This document shows, in pieces, positions 33,410 through 44,373 of a stretch of DNA of 64,000 nucleotides. A program made the position numbers and the translations under genes. The first letter of the stretch is position 1, and each line of letters opens with the position of its first letter. The notes beneath the pieces were generated by a model. The model saw only the letters and a list, made by a program, of their open reading frames with translations. It searched no databases and was not told the origin of the DNA. Source of the DNA: Eublepharis macularius (Eukaryota; Chordata; Lepidosauria; Squamata; Eublepharidae); assembly GCF_028583425.1 (NCBI RefSeq), contig NC_072805.1, forward strand, positions 18,734,001 through 18,798,000, read 5' to 3'.

Positions 33410-34059
33410 CATAGATTAGAAACCGTTTGGTTTAAATGTTGTTTAATGTTTACATTTTAGGCAAAATGCATTATAGTAATTTTATTTATATGTATGTAAC
33501 TATATCTGTATTGTATTTTTATTCTGTTTTTAATGAATGATTTTAGATTGTATGTATATGGTAGTATGCTTGCCTTATTGATGCTAACTGATGCGCTTGC
33601 ACTTTAATATGAATGTGCAATATTGGATATATTCATGTTTACCACAGCACTTTAGCAGCAGCACTTTATGCAGACATAGGTATGGGGTCCTTTAAATGTA
33701 GCACCTGTATGAATGATTGCTCCACCTGTGTTCTGAGAGTCATAGTAACTTGCTAGCCTTTATTGTCTATATAACAAGCATACAATTGCTTATTAAATTT
33801 CCACATTTGTACAAACACGTTTATTAGGAAGTTTACGCGGGTCTTTTGTTTGCTTTTATTCATTCTGCACATTGGCTGTGGTCCTAAGGACGTTGTTCTG
33901 TCGGTTTGCTAGTCCAAGGCTGGTAACTGGTGGGAGACTCACTGGGTGGGGTCCCTCTCAGGCACTTTTACAGGAGATTATGAAGAAAAAACCAGTTGTC
34001 AACAGCAAGGTCAATGGGCCACAAGAATACAGGAAGTCACGGATGAGATGTAACAATGG

Positions 34060-34408
34060 CAGGGGTGGGCAAATTGCGGCCCGCGGGCCACATGCGGCCC
34101 GCTACAGAGTTTTTTGTGGCCCGCCAAGACAGTCGAAAAGGGTGATAGGGTACATTTGTCTCATTAAACTGATCCTAAAATTAAATGTGCTTGCAGCTAT
34201 AGATGATATGAAATTAGCACAATAAATAAATTGAATAAAACTACCACTATTTTATTTAATTTATATTTATTGATTTTTATGGTACAATTTATACCTTTTC
34301 TGAAATGCAAAGTTAACTAATGAATGCAATCATTTTAAAAGGTGCGGCCCTCCGCTAACCTCCGCTCCCACAAAGTGGCCCCCGAGCCAAAACAATTGCC
34401 CACCCCTG
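34060..34408. mobile_element. Non-autonomous hAT element (CAGGGGTGGGCAA termini)
   Basis: Left caggggtgggcaaattgcgg, right caattgcccacccctg. Flanks aacaatgg (34052-34059) and aactgtgg (34409-34416) match at 6 of 8 positions. The end sequences are those of Charlie/Tip100-type hAT elements. Confidence 0.8.
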
Positions 34409-34419
34409 AACTGTGGCAT

Positions 34420-35360
34420 GAACCCAGACTTACATTTTCTACAGGTGTAAAGATTTTTCTCACGTGGAGCATGATCCCACCGTGGCAGCTTGAAATGCCC
34501 CCCCCCCATTCTTGGAGGAGAGAGGACCCCCAGGAATAGCATCTTGGAGAGCATTTCGGATTGGGGAAGTCATGTTCCGTGTGTGGAAATCCCTGCCTAC
34601 AGAAACATTAGTCTAGTGCCAAACTTGTGTAAAAATTCAGATGTAATTAAAAGGAGTACAGAGAGACCTTTTGTACTAGTATTAAGTAGTGATAACATCA
34701 TTTCCCTGCACTTGCTGAGCCAAGTAACATCTGTAATGACCAGAGAATCCCAAGTCCTTGGAAGAGAGTTTCAAACTTCTTGATTCCATGTCTTCAGCCG
34801 TTTCACACTAGAGTCTCCTTTTGACGTTCTTTTTCTGGAGAATGACTTTTAAATCGGCAGCTATGTGCCTTGGGAGACTGTAATAATCCTCCCATGTTTC
34901 TGAAGATGGCCGTTTTTAATAGCAGACTCGTGTCTCATTCTTTTGTGTAGTGATTGTCCTGTTTGTCATATATAGAGAGCACAAAGACACTGTTGGCATA
35001 TGATGGTATAGATCACACTGAAGAATGAGAAAGCTGGTGAGCCCCAGATAGTATGGCTGATGTTATTGGGTCCTGAAACAATATTGCCTTGGTGGGCTTC
35101 TGAGGGCAGGAAGGCAGGGTAAAAATCTTGTTTAGCTGGAAGCAGTTCCCTTTGTGTAACAGTTGGTGGGTTTTCAGTATAAGGAGGTGTTTGCCTGGAA
35201 ATTGGACCTTTTCTGTGTATTGACGTAGGCTCAGGTTGATGGTGAGATGAAAGTTGAAATCTTGATGGAGTCTCTTCAGAGCTGCCTTTGCACGTGTCCA
35301 GATGACGAAAATGTCATTATCAGATTTCAAGTCGGGGAGAGATTTTTGTGGGCAAGTGTC
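34420..35360. other. No recognisable gene
   Basis: Unassigned intronic sequence; I see no supported feature. Confidence 0.4.
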
Positions 35361-35367
35361 TCTCTAA

Positions 35368-35455
35368 CAGTGCAGTCCGGAGCAGATTTGCACCCTTCTA
35401 AGTCCATTGAAATCAATGGGCTTGGAAAGGTGTAACTCTGTTTAGGATTGCACTG
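35368..35455. mobile_element. 88-bp palindromic MITE
   Basis: Starts cagtgcagtccggagcagat and ends ctctgtttaggattgcactg, inverted around ccattgaaatcaatgg. TAA flanks both ends (35365-35367 and 35456-35458). Confidence 0.75.
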
Positions 35456-35461
35456 TAAATC

Positions 35462-35690
35462 AGCCATTCATATTTGGTTATTTATTTACTTCATTTATAC
35501 CCCAACTTTCTCCCCTAAAACATTTAAAATAATTCTCCCCGTCCCCTCCTCTATTTTATCATCACAACAGCCCTGTGAGGTAGGTTAAGATGAGCGTATG
35601 ACTGACCCAAGGTCACCCATTGAGTTCCCATGGCAGAGCATGGATTTGAACTTCAGTCTCCTAGATCTACACCATGTGGGCTTGTGCTCT
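35462..35690 (-). mobile_element. MIR-like CORE-SINE
   Basis: On the minus strand: gactgaagttcaaatccatg (B box), tgggtgaccttgggtcagtc, then cctcacagggctgttgtgat. Full-length or nearly so. Confidence 0.65.
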
Positions 35691-36767
35691 CACCGATGGC
35701 TGTGTCATTAATCTGAAAATCTATCAGCAAGGTAGTAATTACGGGTGGAGATAAAGTGGCAAGTTTTGTCCAGGAGTGTATTTTCAGGGGTAGTAGCCTT
35801 TCTTTGTGGGTAGATGTCGATATCAGAAGTGTGTGCATGCGTGTGTGTTCACATATGCAAAATTTACAGGGCTATGCAGAAATATCCAGCTGAAAATACA
35901 GAGTAAGGTGAAACAAGATATGCAAACATTATGAAACTCTGCAGAGAAGCTCTGTCATCTTGGGCTCAGTCAGGTTGGTAACGCTGAACTCTGAGCTCGG
36001 CTTCAAAAGGAGGGACTTGGATTTCAGATTCTGAATTTTGGCTGTAATAACATTAAAGGATTTGAATAATGGCATTGTGTTTGAACTTCAATGGGATGTC
36101 AGTGTCTTGACATAAAACTTAATCATGAAGCAAAGGAAATCTTTTTGAAGATTCTTCTAAATTACACATACAATACTAGCAAGCCTTTGTGTTGTATTTA
36201 GAGGCATGTCATGATTTATTTAGAAGATAGCCGTGTGGCCTCTCCAGAATCTTGCTCAAGGTAGCTTCATGTGTCGAACGACTACAATCCTCCAGTGGAG
36301 TTATATTACATTTGCTGGAGGTGGGGAAAGGATTTCTGCTGATTCCCCCTTCTTCTGCAGACCCCCCCACTTTGTCCCTATGATACTCAGGGTTTGGGGG
36401 TCCTTGGGGTATATAGGCTTGCAAGCAAGTCTTGCTCCACCAAGTGTTAGATACACAAACAATATATGGTTATTTTACTTAGTGCTCTTTATTATGGCTT
36501 ATTTTTGATGGTCAATCCCCCCTTTTGATGGTCAACCCTCCCTTTCCAGTTTGCTCTTTTAAAGGCATCATTTTGGACAGCTGGATTTCTTTGTACAATG
36601 AAGCTGTATTCAGACTTCCCTCTTTCTCTGGGACAGCGTTGCTGGCTTCCTTGGTCTAACAGGCTGATATCCTAGTAAGCCAAGAATCTGGCAGTCCCAT
36701 CACCTTTCCCAGCCATTGTGAAGTTGAGCCACTGGCCCAAATGGGCCCCTTCCTTGGCATTGCTGCC

Positions 36768-37286
36768 CAGGGCTGGATCTAGCAGGGGCGGGGGGGGGGG
36801 GGGGTTGCTTGCCCCTGGCGCTGCCAAACAGAGGGCGCCAGAGCGGCGGCTGGCCAGGAGCGCGCACTCCCAGCCCTCCAGCAGCAACGAGGGCACCTGC
36901 GTGGGAGGGCTGGGAGGCCACCCACGCTGCGCTGGACACCTGCCGCGCTGACAGGGGGGCCGGCTTGTCGAATGCTCCTGGCCCTGCGGCAGCAGCGCAG
37001 GCAGCTGCGCGGGAGGGCTAGGAGGCTGCCTGTGCCACACTGGGTGCCTGCCAAGCTGACGTGGTGGCTGGCTTGCCATATGCTCCCGGCCCTCCAGCAG
37101 CTGCATGAGGGGCTGTGCGGCAGGGTAGGAGAGCTGCTGCAGCTACAAAAGTGGGCATGCTCCGGGGGGGGGGGGGGCGCCCTGCATGATGATGTCACGG
37201 AAGTGACATCTTCACACACTCCTGGGGACAGGGGCACTGCCAGACTTGGGTTGCCCCAGGTGCTGACAAGCCAAGATACGGCTCTG
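36768..37286. mobile_element. GC-rich non-autonomous hAT element
   Basis: Starts cagggctggatctagcaggg and ends caagatacggctctg. Exact 8-bp target duplication ttgctgcc at 36760-36767 and 37287-37294. The interior is GC-rich with two long G runs. It creates long spurious frames on both strands but no recognisable domain. Confidence 0.8.
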
Positions 37287-37294
37287 TTGCTGCC

Positions 37295-38128
37295 TGGCTT
37301 CCCCGGAATGCAGAACTGGAGGAGAGGGCACCTAATTCCTGCTCCCTCTTTGAACCGAGAGAGGCAGAGCAGGTTCTCTTTGGCGTAACTCAGCAAGCCA
37401 TGTATGGCCCTTGCGGCCTGCCTGACCCTTGGAAGAGTGCCTACTGCCACAGGAGCTCTAAGTCGGCCTGGGCATTAACTGAAGGAGAGCAGGGGACAAG
37501 GAAGCAGTTTGCATCCAGCACTGGTGGCCAGAAATGGGCAGTGCTGGGGAAGGGCGTGCCGGGGAGCAGTGGGGCCTCTCCGTATCCTAAGCCCTCTCAA
37601 CCCCTTCCCATCCACTGATGCAACTGTGATGCTCTAACTGATGGAATAGGCGCAGCTGCTTAAGTTAAACTTGGTGGCGCACTTTTCTGGCAGCACAAGA
37701 CGCGAGTGAAGAAGGCAGGATTGCGGGGCTGCGTGCACAGGCTGGCTCATCTGGTTGCCTTTAATGGTCTAGACCTGCGCCGGCAGTACTTGCTCGACTG
37801 CATTCTAGCAACGCATTTTGTTGTTAGATAAGGGAGCTGGCACCAGAGAGGCAGCAGCCCTGCGCACAGGCATCTGGAAGGCCACCTTGCTGGATCCGCT
37901 GCCTTTTGGCGACTTGTCCGATGAATCGTTCATCAGGCTTGAAAAAGCCGTGGGACGTCTGATCCTTTTTCATCTCAGACATCCATGGAGCTGAAGTATG
38001 CACACTATTTCTCTCCGCTCCTTACACCCTTTTGCAAGCTTACGCTTTTTCAGTAGTACACACCTAGATCATGCAATGTTCAAAAACAATAAGTGTGTTT
38101 TATGGAGCTGGTCATCTTCTCTCTCTGA
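37295..38128. other. No recognisable gene
   Basis: Intronic sequence with no supported feature; the open frames are short and lack known motifs. Confidence 0.4.
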
Positions 38129-38358
38129 GCAGAACCACAAGTGACAAAAGGCACAGGTTGGACACTTGTCAGCTTCCCTCAAGTTTTTGTGGGAAATGTA
38201 GGCAGCTTGGCTGAATGTTGGACAAGTGACAGTTGAAAAGTCCATTGGACAGCAGTCGGAGAGCCAAGCTGCAAGACCAGGACGCCTACATTTCCCATCA
38301 AAACTTGAGGGAAGCTGACAAGTGTCCAATCTGTGCCTTTTGTCACTTGTGGTTCTGC
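38129..38358. mobile_element. Foldback MITE, GAGCCAAGC-related (GCAGAACCAC ends)
   Basis: The ends gcagaaccacaagtgacaaa and the complementary tttgtcacttgtggttctgc differ from the main family, but the arms tcaagtttttgtgggaaatg and ttggctgaatgttggacaag match the copy at 16681. It is an intact inverted repeat. Confidence 0.75.
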
Positions 38359-38627
38359 TCTCTGTCTCTGTCTCTGCCTCTGTCTCATATGTTCTTGTTT
38401 GGGTGAAGTCCAGTGAGTTGTTGAAATAGTTTTTGTGGTGGTGGCTTTCCTAATATGCAAGCAAAAGGGAACATGGCAGTTGTTCAAGATCCTGCTCCTA
38501 TCGTAAGAACTTAGTTAAGGGCAAAGGGGCACAGGCTACGTTGCCCTCCAGATGCCCAGTTTCAAATGAACTGTGAAACGATCTTGGATCAAAAGGTGAA
38601 ACCAAGACGGAGTTGGCCTGACCACTG

Positions 38628-38841
38628 GGGTTGCCAGCCTCTAGTGGGGACCTGGAGTTCTCCCAGAGTTACAACTGATCTCCAGATTACAGAGACCAGT
38701 TCCCCTGGAGAAAATGGCTGCTTTGGAGGATGGACTCTATGATACTTTACCCCCTGCCCCCAGAGATCCCTCCCCTTCCTGCCCTTCTCATGCTCTGCCC
38801 CCAAATCCCCTGGAATTTCCCAACCTGGAGACGGCAACCCT
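38628..38841. mobile_element. MITE with AGGGTTGCCAG termini, copy 4
   Basis: ggggttgccagcctctagtg ... gagacggcaaccct with ggagaaaatggctgctttgg inside. The flanks are only partly similar. Confidence 0.7.
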
Positions 38842-39099
38842 GCAGACCACCGACGTAGCTTCCGTAGTTGCTTTGGCTGGCACAGCCTTCCCGAGGCTGT
38901 GATGAAGCCATACCTCTAGGCAAGCATCGTTCAGAACCCTTTCCTAAGAATGTGAGGTCTCGGCCAATGAGAAAACCAGCGAGCAGAGTGAGAAGACAAG
39001 ATGCCGACTGGTGAGCCGAACCCAACAGCTTTTGCTGTCCTCAGGCAAATTTATAATTGTCACCACTGCTGCTTAGCAAGAGCACATCAAATAATTGAA

Positions 39100-39283
39100 G
39101 CCGATGATGGTACTGTAGCATAAGCTTTCGAGAAACACAGCTCTCTTCGTCAGATGCATCTGAAGAAGAGAGCTGTGGTTCTCGAAAGCTTATGCTACAG
39201 TAAAGTTGGTTAGTCTTAAAGGTGCTACTGGACTCTTCAATTTTGCTACTACAGACTAACACGGCTAACTCCTCTGGATCGAT
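39100..39283. mobile_element. Inverted repeat of the AAGAGTCCAGTAGCACC family
   Basis: Centred on gatgcatc near 39155: gtagcataagctttcgagaa on the left and ttctcgaaagcttatgctac on the right, followed by aaaggtgctactggactctt and gactaacacggctaactcct. Confidence 0.65.
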
Positions 39284-39513
39284 GATGGTACTGTTGTTGT
39301 TAATTTCCCTTTTTAGAAATAATGTCAGTCTTTTAATCTTCTCCCTTTCCTCTGTCTGTGCCCCAGGCAGCCACTAGGAATCGTCCAGCTTTTAACTGCA
39401 TCCTCTATAACATGGAGGGCCTCACCCAGTCCATACGCAGCCGTTGCTCTCTTCCTCTTTCTCTCCAAGACACAGCTGAGTTTTTAGAGCATCAGGGGAC
39501 TGCCGGGCACTTG

Positions 39514-39518
39514 CTGAC
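39514..39518. repeat. Target-site duplication, left (ctgac)
   Basis: Identical to 44374-44378 on the far side of the retrotransposon. Confidence 0.85.
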
Positions 39519-39829
39519 TATTAAATAGTGGGTTCAGACTTGAAGTAAACCAACAGCTCTTTATTCAGTATAACTACACACAACAACAACAACTGACAGA
39601 AACCCTCAATATATATACATACCAGTTTTCCCTCCCAAAGAGTTATAGACAATGAGAACACGTACTTTAGAATACCCTCGTTTGCATAACTCACATACAT
39701 TGTAACTTATTTACAGCTCAGTGATTGGTCTTTATCTGGCTCTCCTGATTTGCTGCCACCCGTACTTAGTGGCCACTGATAGCAAAGCCTTGAGTTCTCT
39801 ATCAGCTACAGTTCGACCAATACATTACA
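39519..39829 (-). repeat. 3' LTR of the Ty3-type element
   Basis: On the minus strand it starts tgtaatgtattgg and ends ctatttaata, an unusual TG...TA boundary fixed by the adjoining target duplication. It carries an AATAAA signal (minus strand, near 39562). It differs from the other LTR at 39649 and 39756. Confidence 0.92.
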
Positions 39830-39843
39830 CTCCTCCCCCCTAA
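39830..39843 (-). promoter_or_regulatory. Polypurine tract of the Ty3-type element
   Basis: On the minus strand agggggggaggag lies immediately before the 3' LTR, the primer site for plus-strand DNA synthesis. Confidence 0.85.
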
Positions 39844-39858
39844 GTCAGAACTGACCTC

Positions 39859-42800
39859 CTAACAAATATAATCTTTCAGGTGGCTGGGAGTAGTCCGAGT
39901 CCGCTGGGACCTTCGTAAGGTCACTTGAGGCGAGGGACAAAGTGCGTCCGACAATTGAGCCGGTGTTTGGGCAGTTGGTAGCCCGTTACTTAGTTCCGCT
40001 TGGTTCTCGGGGGTAGTACTTGCCTCTGCAGCCGGTGAGCTGACCGTTGGTGCCTGCTGTGGTATAGCTTCACTGTCCGTTTCTGGAGGGATGGTATCCT
40101 GTTCACTGGGCGTTGGTAAGCTCTCGGCTCCCGTTGTCCTGGTCGGCCATCTGCGTCGTAGCTGGTCCATGTGTCTTCGTAGTTTCCTGCCATCCGCAGC
40201 GACAACGGCGTATGACACTGGTCCCGTTGTGGTGTCCACGGTCGCAGGCACCCATGGCAGACGTCCGCTGTAGTCGCGGGCATATACGAGATCCCCCGGC
40301 TGGAAGGTCCTTACCTCTCCTTCCGGCATGGGTCTTTCCTCATCCGCTAGGTCGGGGTGCAGCCTGTCGAGAGTCACGGTGAGCTTCCTGTTCATTAGTA
40401 GTTCAGCGGGGCTACGCCCTGTCGTAGAATGTGGCGTGACGTGTTGCTGTAACAGGAACGCAGCCAATCGCGATTGCCAGTCTCCTTGGCTGATTCGCCG
40501 AAGGCTGTCCTTTGTTGTCCGCACCATCCGTTCTGCCTGCCCATTGGTGGAAGGGTGGAACGGAGCAGACGTGACTTGCCTGATGCCGTTGTTGGCCAGG
40601 AACTGCCGGAACTCCGCTGACGTGAATTGTGTTCCGTTATCTGACACTACCGTGTCAGCCAAACCGTGTGTTGCAAACAGCTGACGTAGGGCCCTAATGA
40701 CCACAGCAGTAGTCATTGTGGAGACGGGAACAACTTCTAGCCATTTTGAATAAGAGTCCACAACTATTAGGAAGGTTTGTCCCTGAAATGGCCCTGCAAA
40801 ATCAATGTGGAGTCTCGACCAGGGTGCTCTCGCTGACTCCCAAGGATGTACTGGGGCTTGCGCTGGAGCTGGGCGTGTTTCTTGGCACGGCTGACAGGTA
40901 CGGACCCATTCCTCGATAGCCCTATCCATGCCTGGCCACCAAACATAGCTGCGCGCCATTGCCTTCATGCGGACTATGCCTGGGTGTCCGCTGTGTAGTG
41001 CCTCCAGCACTTGTTGTCTCAGTTTGCTGGGAATTACAACTCTATTTCCCCATAGCAGACAGCCCTTGTGCACTGAGAGTTCGTGCTGCCTAATGAGGAA
41101 CGGCCGAAACTCTTCGGCCAGCTGGCCTGATGGCCACCCCCTCCACACCCAGTTGAGAACGCGGCTGAGGGTGCAATCTTTAGCAGTGTGTGACGCCACG
41201 TCGGAGGCTCTAAGTGGTGGACTCGGCAAGTCTTCCAGCAGCATGATGTGATGAGCTGGAGATGGGTCGGTCCCCTGGTCAGCAAGTGGCAGGCGGCTCA
41301 GGGCGTCGGCATGTCCCATTGCTTTGCCGGGGCGGTGCTGTAAGTTGTAGGAGTAGGCAGACATGAACACCGTCCACCGCAGCATTCTGGGCGAAAGGAT
41401 TTGAGGCGTTTGCTTGTCTGGAGAGAGTAGTCCCAGGAGTGGTTTGTGGTCGGTTGCGATGAGGAACTTCCGGCCGTAGAGGTAATCATGGAATTTTTTC
41501 ACCCCAGCTACGATTGCCAGAGCTTCCTTGTCTATTTGGGCATAGTTTCGTTCCGCGGCCGACAAGGTTCTTGAAAAGTAGGCGATGGGTGCTTCATGCC
41601 CGGTATGCATTCTGTGGCTTAAGACGGCTCCGATACCATATGGGGAGGTGTCGCAGGCGAGTACGAGTGGTTTTTTCTCATCAAAGTGTGTCAGCACGCT
41701 CTCTGACGACAGTAGTTTTTTTACTGCTTCAAACGCCGCGGCTTCTCTTCTGCCCCACCCCCAGGGGGCGGAGGAATCTAGAAGGCGGTGCAGGGGTTCT
41801 GCAATTGAGGCCTTATGTGGCAAGAATGCGTGGTAGAAGTTTAATAGGCCCAGGAAGGATTGTAGTTCCTTCTTTGATCCTGGAGGAGGTGCACTTTTAA
41901 TGGCCCGTACCTTTGCTGATGTGGGATGAATACCGGCTGCGTCAATGAGGAATCCCAAGAATTCCACACTCTCAGCGGCGAATTGGCATTTCTCTCTCTT
42001 TACCTTTAAGCCGGCGTCTTGTAGTTTGCGAAGGACACAGCGAAGCCTCTCTGCAAGTGCGCTTTCTGACTCCCCCGCGATTAGGACGTCATCAAAGTAC
42101 GGAATGACGCCTGGAATTCCGCGTAGAAGTCCTTCCATGATGCCTTGGAAAATTCCTGGGGCGACGTTGACGCCGAATTGTAGTCTCTTAACCTTGAACG
42201 CCCCTCGGTGTGTCACGATCGTTTGGGCTTCTGCCGTCGCCTCGTCCACAGGTAGTTGTTGGTAAGCCTGTGCCAGATCAAGCTTGGCAAAAATCTTTCC
42301 CCCTTGAAGCGATGCCAGGAGATGGCTCACGACTGGTACTGGGTAGGCATGTTGCTGTAGTGCTTTGTTGATTGTGCATTTATAATCTGCGCAAATTCGG
42401 ACCGCTCCATTGGGTTTCAGTGGGGTTACTATGGGAGTTTCCCATTTAGCGTGAGAAACTGGCTCCAGGATCCCCTGTTCGATCAGACGATCCAGTTCCT
42501 CATCTATCTTTGGCTTGAGCGCAAATGGAACCCTGCGAGGCTTCAGGCAGATGGGGGCCACGGCTGGGTCTAAGTCAAACGAGACAGGCGGTCCTGTGTA
42601 ATTACCAAGGGCCCCGTCGAAGACTGCTGAGAACTCTCTGCATACTGATGCTACCTCATCACGATGCAGCCGCTGCACGCCTGCGATTTGGATGCCGAGA
42701 GGGCGGAACCAGTCGAGGCCAAGTAAGCTAGGTTGGCGGCCTTGAACTACCACTAATCGTAGTGGGCCAATAAAGTCCTTGTACTTTACTTGGAATGTGC

Positions 42801-42912
42801 CGATGCCCATGATCGGCACGCGGCGGCCTTGGAAGTCTTTCAGCACCATGTTTGCTGATTCAAGATGAGGTGTGGATGACCTTCTGCGTATCAGCTTGAG
42901 GGTGTGTGACAT
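39859..42912 (-). CDS. pol: Pol polyprotein (RT, RNase H, integrase) lacking the protease core
   Basis: 1017 codons. Residues 1-80 (SLLGLDWF) are the C-terminal edge of the aspartic protease and linker. The reverse transcriptase spans about 110-330 with YFDD at 272-275. RNase H is at about 415-540 with acidic residues D421, E463 and D488. Integrase follows with a His-His-Cys-Cys zinc site (H640, H643, C673, C676) and the D704, D758, E794 triad (35 residues between the last two). The C-terminal tail holds a module around GDLVYARDYSGRLPWVPATV. The protein would copy element RNA and insert the DNA. The first Met used here lies in a region where protease should be: the D-S/T-G catalytic loop is absent and the frame changes relative to gag, which I read as an internal deletion near 42900. 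Translation in nature would need gag-pol fusion. Confidence 0.88.
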   Translation of the reverse strand: MSHTLKLIRRRSSTPHLESANMVLKDFQGRRVPIMGIGTFQVKYKDFIGPLRLVVVQGRQPSLLGLDWFRPLGIQIAGVQRLHRDEVASVCREFSAVFDGALGNYTGPPVSFDLDPAVAPICLKPRRVPFALKPKIDEELDRLIEQGILEPVSHAKWETPIVTPLKPNGAVRICADYKCTINKALQQHAYPVPVVSHLLASLQGGKIFAKLDLAQAYQQLPVDEATAEAQTIVTHRGAFKVKRLQFGVNVAPGIFQGIMEGLLRGIPGVIPYFDDVLIAGESESALAERLRCVLRKLQDAGLKVKREKCQFAAESVEFLGFLIDAAGIHPTSAKVRAIKSAPPPGSKKELQSFLGLLNFYHAFLPHKASIAEPLHRLLDSSAPWGWGRREAAAFEAVKKLLSSESVLTHFDEKKPLVLACDTSPYGIGAVLSHRMHTGHEAPIAYFSRTLSAAERNYAQIDKEALAIVAGVKKFHDYLYGRKFLIATDHKPLLGLLSPDKQTPQILSPRMLRWTVFMSAYSYNLQHRPGKAMGHADALSRLPLADQGTDPSPAHHIMLLEDLPSPPLRASDVASHTAKDCTLSRVLNWVWRGWPSGQLAEEFRPFLIRQHELSVHKGCLLWGNRVVIPSKLRQQVLEALHSGHPGIVRMKAMARSYVWWPGMDRAIEEWVRTCQPCQETRPAPAQAPVHPWESARAPWSRLHIDFAGPFQGQTFLIVVDSYSKWLEVVPVSTMTTAVVIRALRQLFATHGLADTVVSDNGTQFTSAEFRQFLANNGIRQVTSAPFHPSTNGQAERMVRTTKDSLRRISQGDWQSRLAAFLLQQHVTPHSTTGRSPAELLMNRKLTVTLDRLHPDLADEERPMPEGEVRTFQPGDLVYARDYSGRLPWVPATVDTTTGPVSYAVVAADGRKLRRHMDQLRRRWPTRTTGAESLPTPSEQDTIPPETDSEAIPQQAPTVSSPAAEASTTPENQAELSNGLPTAQTPAQLSDALCPSPQVTLRRSQRTRTTPSHLKDYIC

Positions 42913-43951
42913 GGCATGTTTTGGATTTTCACGGTTACTTTTATTTTGTTGCTGCTTGGAGGTCGTAATGCTTGCACTGATGACTCACTAGTCTGGGCTA
43001 CATTAGCGTGGCGTATAGTGACTGTATGGCAGTCGCTCTTGCGGTTGGGTGCCTTGTTGTAGCCCAGTGCTGACTTGTGGCTGGACTTGGGCGATCCGAC
43101 TTGGTTCTTTGCAGAGCGACAGGCTCGAGCGATGTGTCCCATCTTCCCGCAGTTCCGGCATTGTGCTTCCCGGAACCGGCAGGACTTCCTCCAGTGAGGT
43201 CCTCCACAGCTTGCGCAAGGGGTGCCCTGAAATGTTGTGCCCCCCCCCCCGGTTGCTTGCCGTGGAACTTAGTTCTCAGGACCTCTTCTTCGTCATCCTC
43301 TGATGATGACAGGTCCTCTACACACCCCTGATGTACCTGTTCGGCCCTGCAGGATGATGGGGAAGTGTGCGACTGCCGGACCTCTTTTGCAGACTGTTCT
43401 GCTGCTTCAGCAGCGAGTGCCTCCTCATGCGCTGTTTTGAAAGTCAGCTCTTTCTTCGCAAAGAGTCGTCTTTGTAGTTTTTCATTTCGCAGCCCACACA
43501 CCAACCTGTCCCGAAGTGCCATCTCTAGGTCAGGGAAATTGCATTGCCGGGCTGCCTGCCGGAGGGCTGTGACGAATGCCGCTATGGATTCCCCTTGGGC
43601 TTGGTTGCGGTTGTAGAACGCGTGTCTGCTGGCTATTTCTGATGGCTGTGGTGAGAAGTGTTCTTTGAGTCTGTTCTTTATTGTGTCGAACGGTGTAGTT
43701 TGAAGCTGGGCTGGCGCCACTAGTGCCCGTGCTATATCAAACGTGGAACGCCCACACACGCTGAAGAACGTTGCTCTCGCGAGATCTGTGTCTTCAATCT
43801 TGTTCGCCTCAAGGTAGAAGTCGAAGCGGGTAATGTAGGATTCCCAGTCCTCGGCTGTTGAGTCAAACGGTTCGAAGTGGCCCTTAGCGGCCATGTCTGC
43901 CTTCTGGACGACGCGAGCGTATGTCGGATGGTGGAGGTGACAATTCCTCAC
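42891..43951 (-). pseudogene. gag: Gag of the Ty3-type element, frameshifted
   Basis: The first frame (ATG at 43951, or more likely 43894) encodes a capsid-type protein: FEPFDSTAEDWESYITRFD, then FFSVCGRSTFDIARAL and KNRLKEHFSPQPSEIASRHA and LRDRLVCGLRNEKLQRRL, the order seen in Ty3/Mag-type Gag. After HGKQPGGG the frame is lost at a run of about ten C on the plus strand (43241-43250). In another frame downstream are two zinc knuckles: CASCGGPHWRKSC (CX2CX3HX4C, slightly short) and CRNCGKMGHIARAC (canonical CX2CX4HX4C), followed by a basic region that reaches a stop at 42891 and overlaps the pol frame. The G-run is the obvious site of a one-base slip or of a programmed frameshift. Gag would form the particle and bind RNA. 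Confidence 0.82.
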
Positions 43952-44045
43952 GCTTAAGATTTCAGCTTAGGTCTTGGGGCTGCCTACCCAAGCACCTTGT
44001 TAGTGATATCGCTCTGGTATTGGGGCTGCATACCCAATCAGAGAT

Positions 44046-44061
44046 CCCATCCTCGTCGCCA
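44046..44061 (-). promoter_or_regulatory. Primer-binding site, tRNA-Ser(GCU)
   Basis: On the minus strand tggcgacgaggatggg starts one base after the 5' LTR and is complementary to the 3' end of vertebrate tRNA-Ser(GCU) as I know it, including the CCA. Confidence 0.85.
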
Positions 44062-44062
44062 G

Positions 44063-44373
44063 TATTAAATAGTGGGTTCAGACTTGAAGTAAACCAACAG
44101 CTCTTTATTCAGTATAACTACACACAACAACAACAACTGACAGAAACCCTCAATATATATACATACCAGTTTTCCCTCCCAAAGAGTTATAGCCAATGAG
44201 AACACGTACTTTAGAATACCCTCGTTTGCATAACTCACATACATTGTAACTTATTTACAGCTCAGTGATTGGTCTTTATCTGGCTCTCCTGATTTGCTGA
44301 CACCCGTACTTAGTGGCCACTGATAGCAAAGCCTTGAGTTCTCTATCAGCTACAGTTCGACCAATACATTACA
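44063..44373 (-). repeat. 5' LTR of the Ty3-type element
   Basis: 311 bp, identical to the other LTR except at 44193 and 44300. It would contain the element promoter. Confidence 0.92.

Larger units (their letters stand above)
39519..44373 (-). mobile_element. Ty3-type LTR retrotransposon, defective copy
   Basis: A 4855-bp insertion on the minus strand with 311-bp LTRs that differ at only two positions, a 5-bp target duplication, a tRNA-Ser primer site, a polypurine tract, a frameshifted gag and a long pol frame in the usual RT - RNase H - integrase order. No env. The low LTR divergence shows a recent insertion, but gag is broken at a G-run and the protease active site is missing, so this copy should not be autonomous. 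Confidence 0.95.

Noticed and set aside
36672..37450. Frames of 138-223 residues
   Set aside because: They lie across a GC-rich hAT element with an exact 8-bp duplication and two G homopolymers; no domain is visible.
40091..43616. Plus-strand frames across the Ty3-type element
   Set aside because: Antisense shadows of the minus-strand gag and pol.
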